From Procambarus clarkii (taxonomy: Eukaryota > Arthropoda > Malacostraca > Decapoda > Cambaridae), in the NCBI RefSeq assembly GCF_040958095.1, contig NC_091172.1, positions 29,679,070 through 29,743,069 of the forward strand: a DNA stretch of 64,000 bases, written 5' to 3'. A model generated the notes under the pieces. It ran no database searches. It was not told where the DNA came from and worked only from the letters and a program-made list of their open reading frames with translations. The translations under genes and the position numbers were made by a program. Positions 62,465 to 64,000 of this stretch are shown here, piece after piece. How positions within the stretch are numbered: position 1 is the stretch's first letter; each line of letters opens with the position of its first letter.

Positions 62465-64000
62465 ATGAGACTCGTGAAATGGACTGAAGACTACCTCACA
62501 GGGAGGAAAGCCAAGGTCTGCTTCAACGGAGCAGCCTCGAGAACAATGAGTATGGAACTCGGGGCCCCCCTAAAGGAGGGGTCTTGAGCCCCTCACACTA
62601 TTCAAAATACTTATGAACACCATTGCAAATATTGACTTTCCGGAAGGAACACAACAAGTGGGATATGCAGATGATGTACTAATACAAGCCCCAACCTTGA
62701 GGAGAAATAAAAGTCCTTTGAGCTCCTTAGAAGGAAATGTGTTGAACACGGTTTCACTCTCTCCCACAAACAAAACAAAAGCACATTGTCATCACAAGCG
62801 AAGAGAAAATGAAGAACTACAAATTAATGGTGTAACACTTGAATGGGTTGACCACTATCGGTACCTTGGCGTCACTGTCGGCTCTAACAAGGGAAAGAAA
62901 GAGGAGGTCAACCAACTCATACAAACATGCAAAAGTCGACTCAGGGCACTGAAAGCTATGACCTGGAATGGACATGGAGCCTCTATTGCCGTGCTTAAAA
63001 TGATGTACACAGCCTATGTGCGCTCCGTCATAGACTATGCCGCACCAGTTTTATGCACCTATCCCAAGCGATATGAATAAGCTTGAAAGCAGACAAAATG
63101 ACAATCATAACAATCATTCTTGGAGTCCCAAGAACTGCTGAAACATGTAATCTACGGGAGGAGTTGTGTCTCACCAGTGTTAGTAGCAGAATCAGGGAAC
63201 TGAATGCTAAGCTTGCAATTAAGATAGCCAGAGATCCCCATTACAATGATCTTGCCAAGAAAAAACTGAGTTCTGTGGTACTCACAGGAGGAAACAGGGA
63301 AAACAAACAATGGCAACACCGGTCAGTCTGCTACCTGGAAGAACTTCACCTGCTTGAACAAGCCCGTGAGCTCCTGCCTGTAGAGAGGTTACAACCCCTC
63401 CCCCCCCCCCCCCCGGGAGGACGACCCATGTAGGATTATTATCAACGAGATGACAATGAAAAAATCTAACATGATACCACAAGAAAAGAGCCACAAGTAT
63501 CTTGAGGAAATTTATAAAGAAGCTGCAAATGAATGAGATCAAATCTACACTGATGAGGTCAGCTAATCCTGCCAGTGACAGGGCTGGTGCAGCATACACT
63601 GTAATTAGGAATAATGTCTTTCAAAACGCAAGTGAAGAAAACACATATTGACAACTATGCATCTTCAACGCAAGTAGAACTAATTACCATTATTATAGCA
63701 TTAAAATTTCTTGAAAGAAACACTAACAGTGCAGTGATCTGCAGTGATTCAAAAGCAGCACTACAAAGCCTTAATAAACATCGGGCACAAAACCTTGCCA
63801 TAGTTGCTGAAATCAAGAGAGCTGTGAGAGTACTAACCAATCAGGGAAGAGTCGTCAAATTTCTGTGGATCCCCTCCCATGTTGGATTCTGGAAATGAAC
63901 GAGCAGATGTGCAGGCTGCTGAAGGAGACCATATTGTATACTGCATACCCACGACTCCTCTACATATTAGAGGTATTGTCAGGCAATATCCCCGTGACAA
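62465..64000 (+). pseudogene. LINE-Z reverse transcriptase and RNase H, broken, runs off the edge
   Basis: Frame 1 (62465-62587): WTEDYLTGRKAKVCFNGAAS. Frame 2 (to 63080): FKILMNTIANIDFPEGTQQV, GYADDVLIQAP (catalytic YADD), YRYLGVTVGSNKGKKEEVNQ and RSVIDYAAPVLCTYPKRY. Then VPRTAETCNLREELCLTSVS from 63083. RNase H: IYTD near 63543, STQVELITIIIALKFL (catalytic E), VICSDSKAALQSLNKH (catalytic D) and LWIPSHVGFW (catalytic H), then after a shift ERADVQAAEG. At least four shifts or stops occur. An RT followed by RNase H fits the I/Jockey superfamily. The C-terminal cysteine motif would lie beyond 64000; the 4940-5266 fragment probably shows it. The 5' truncation falls in the ACC array. Confidence 0.88.

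Overview
The window looks like non-coding, transposon-derived and tandem-repeat DNA from a decapod crustacean, most likely a crayfish. This rests on: 3' ends of non-LTR retrotransposons next to CA/GT microsatellites, several tRNA-headed SINE families, Penelope-like terminal repeats carrying the GACGACGTTTCGGTCCGTCC motif, TTAGG-type (arthropod telomere-like) motifs, and an extreme load of micro- and minisatellites. The taxon is an inference from repeat content. No prokaryotic operon, rRNA gene or CRISPR array is visible. No intact host protein gene could be recognised, and most long open frames are minisatellites whose period is a multiple of three or that lack stops.

Layout. 0-9 kb: microsatellites, a 44-bp minisatellite, three antisense 3' ends of an RNase H-type LINE, then 26-bp and 33/34-bp minisatellites and a Penelope-like palindrome. 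9-20 kb: a long-TIR MITE, a cluster of nuclear-receptor half-sites, the first copy of a 203-bp near-invariant sequence (12274-12476), LINE 3' ends, several minisatellites, a complete tRNA-derived SINE and an 18-copy 42-bp array of hairpin units. 20-33 kb: more SINEs, a decayed antisense LINE, an array of about 80 20-bp units with a 421-bp higher-order repeat, a promoter-like patch and a TTAGG-containing duplication. 33-49 kb: nested LINE fragments, 59-, 33- and 38-bp minisatellites, further MITEs and SINEs, a foldback flanked by TA repeats, and the second, inverted copy of the 203-bp sequence (48024-48226). 49-64 kb: inverted tRNA-like heads, a broken Penelope-like reverse transcriptase, a 370-bp foldback, a nearly full-length reverse-transcriptase part of a CR1/Jockey-like LINE set between two CA repeats, the inverted partner of the TTAGG duplication, and an RNase H-bearing LINE running off the right edge.

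Three things stand out. First, a modular SINE group: one central core of about 90 bp is joined to four different tRNA-like heads and to different 3' tails, two of which match the 3' ends of two LINEs in this same window. Second, a 203-bp sequence is 201/203 identical between two inverted loci 36 kb apart, although the DNA next to it on one side is homologous but strongly diverged; it may be an exon, an RNA gene, or the product of gene conversion. Third, Penelope-like terminal repeats occur as head-to-head palindromes with a hammerhead-like fold.
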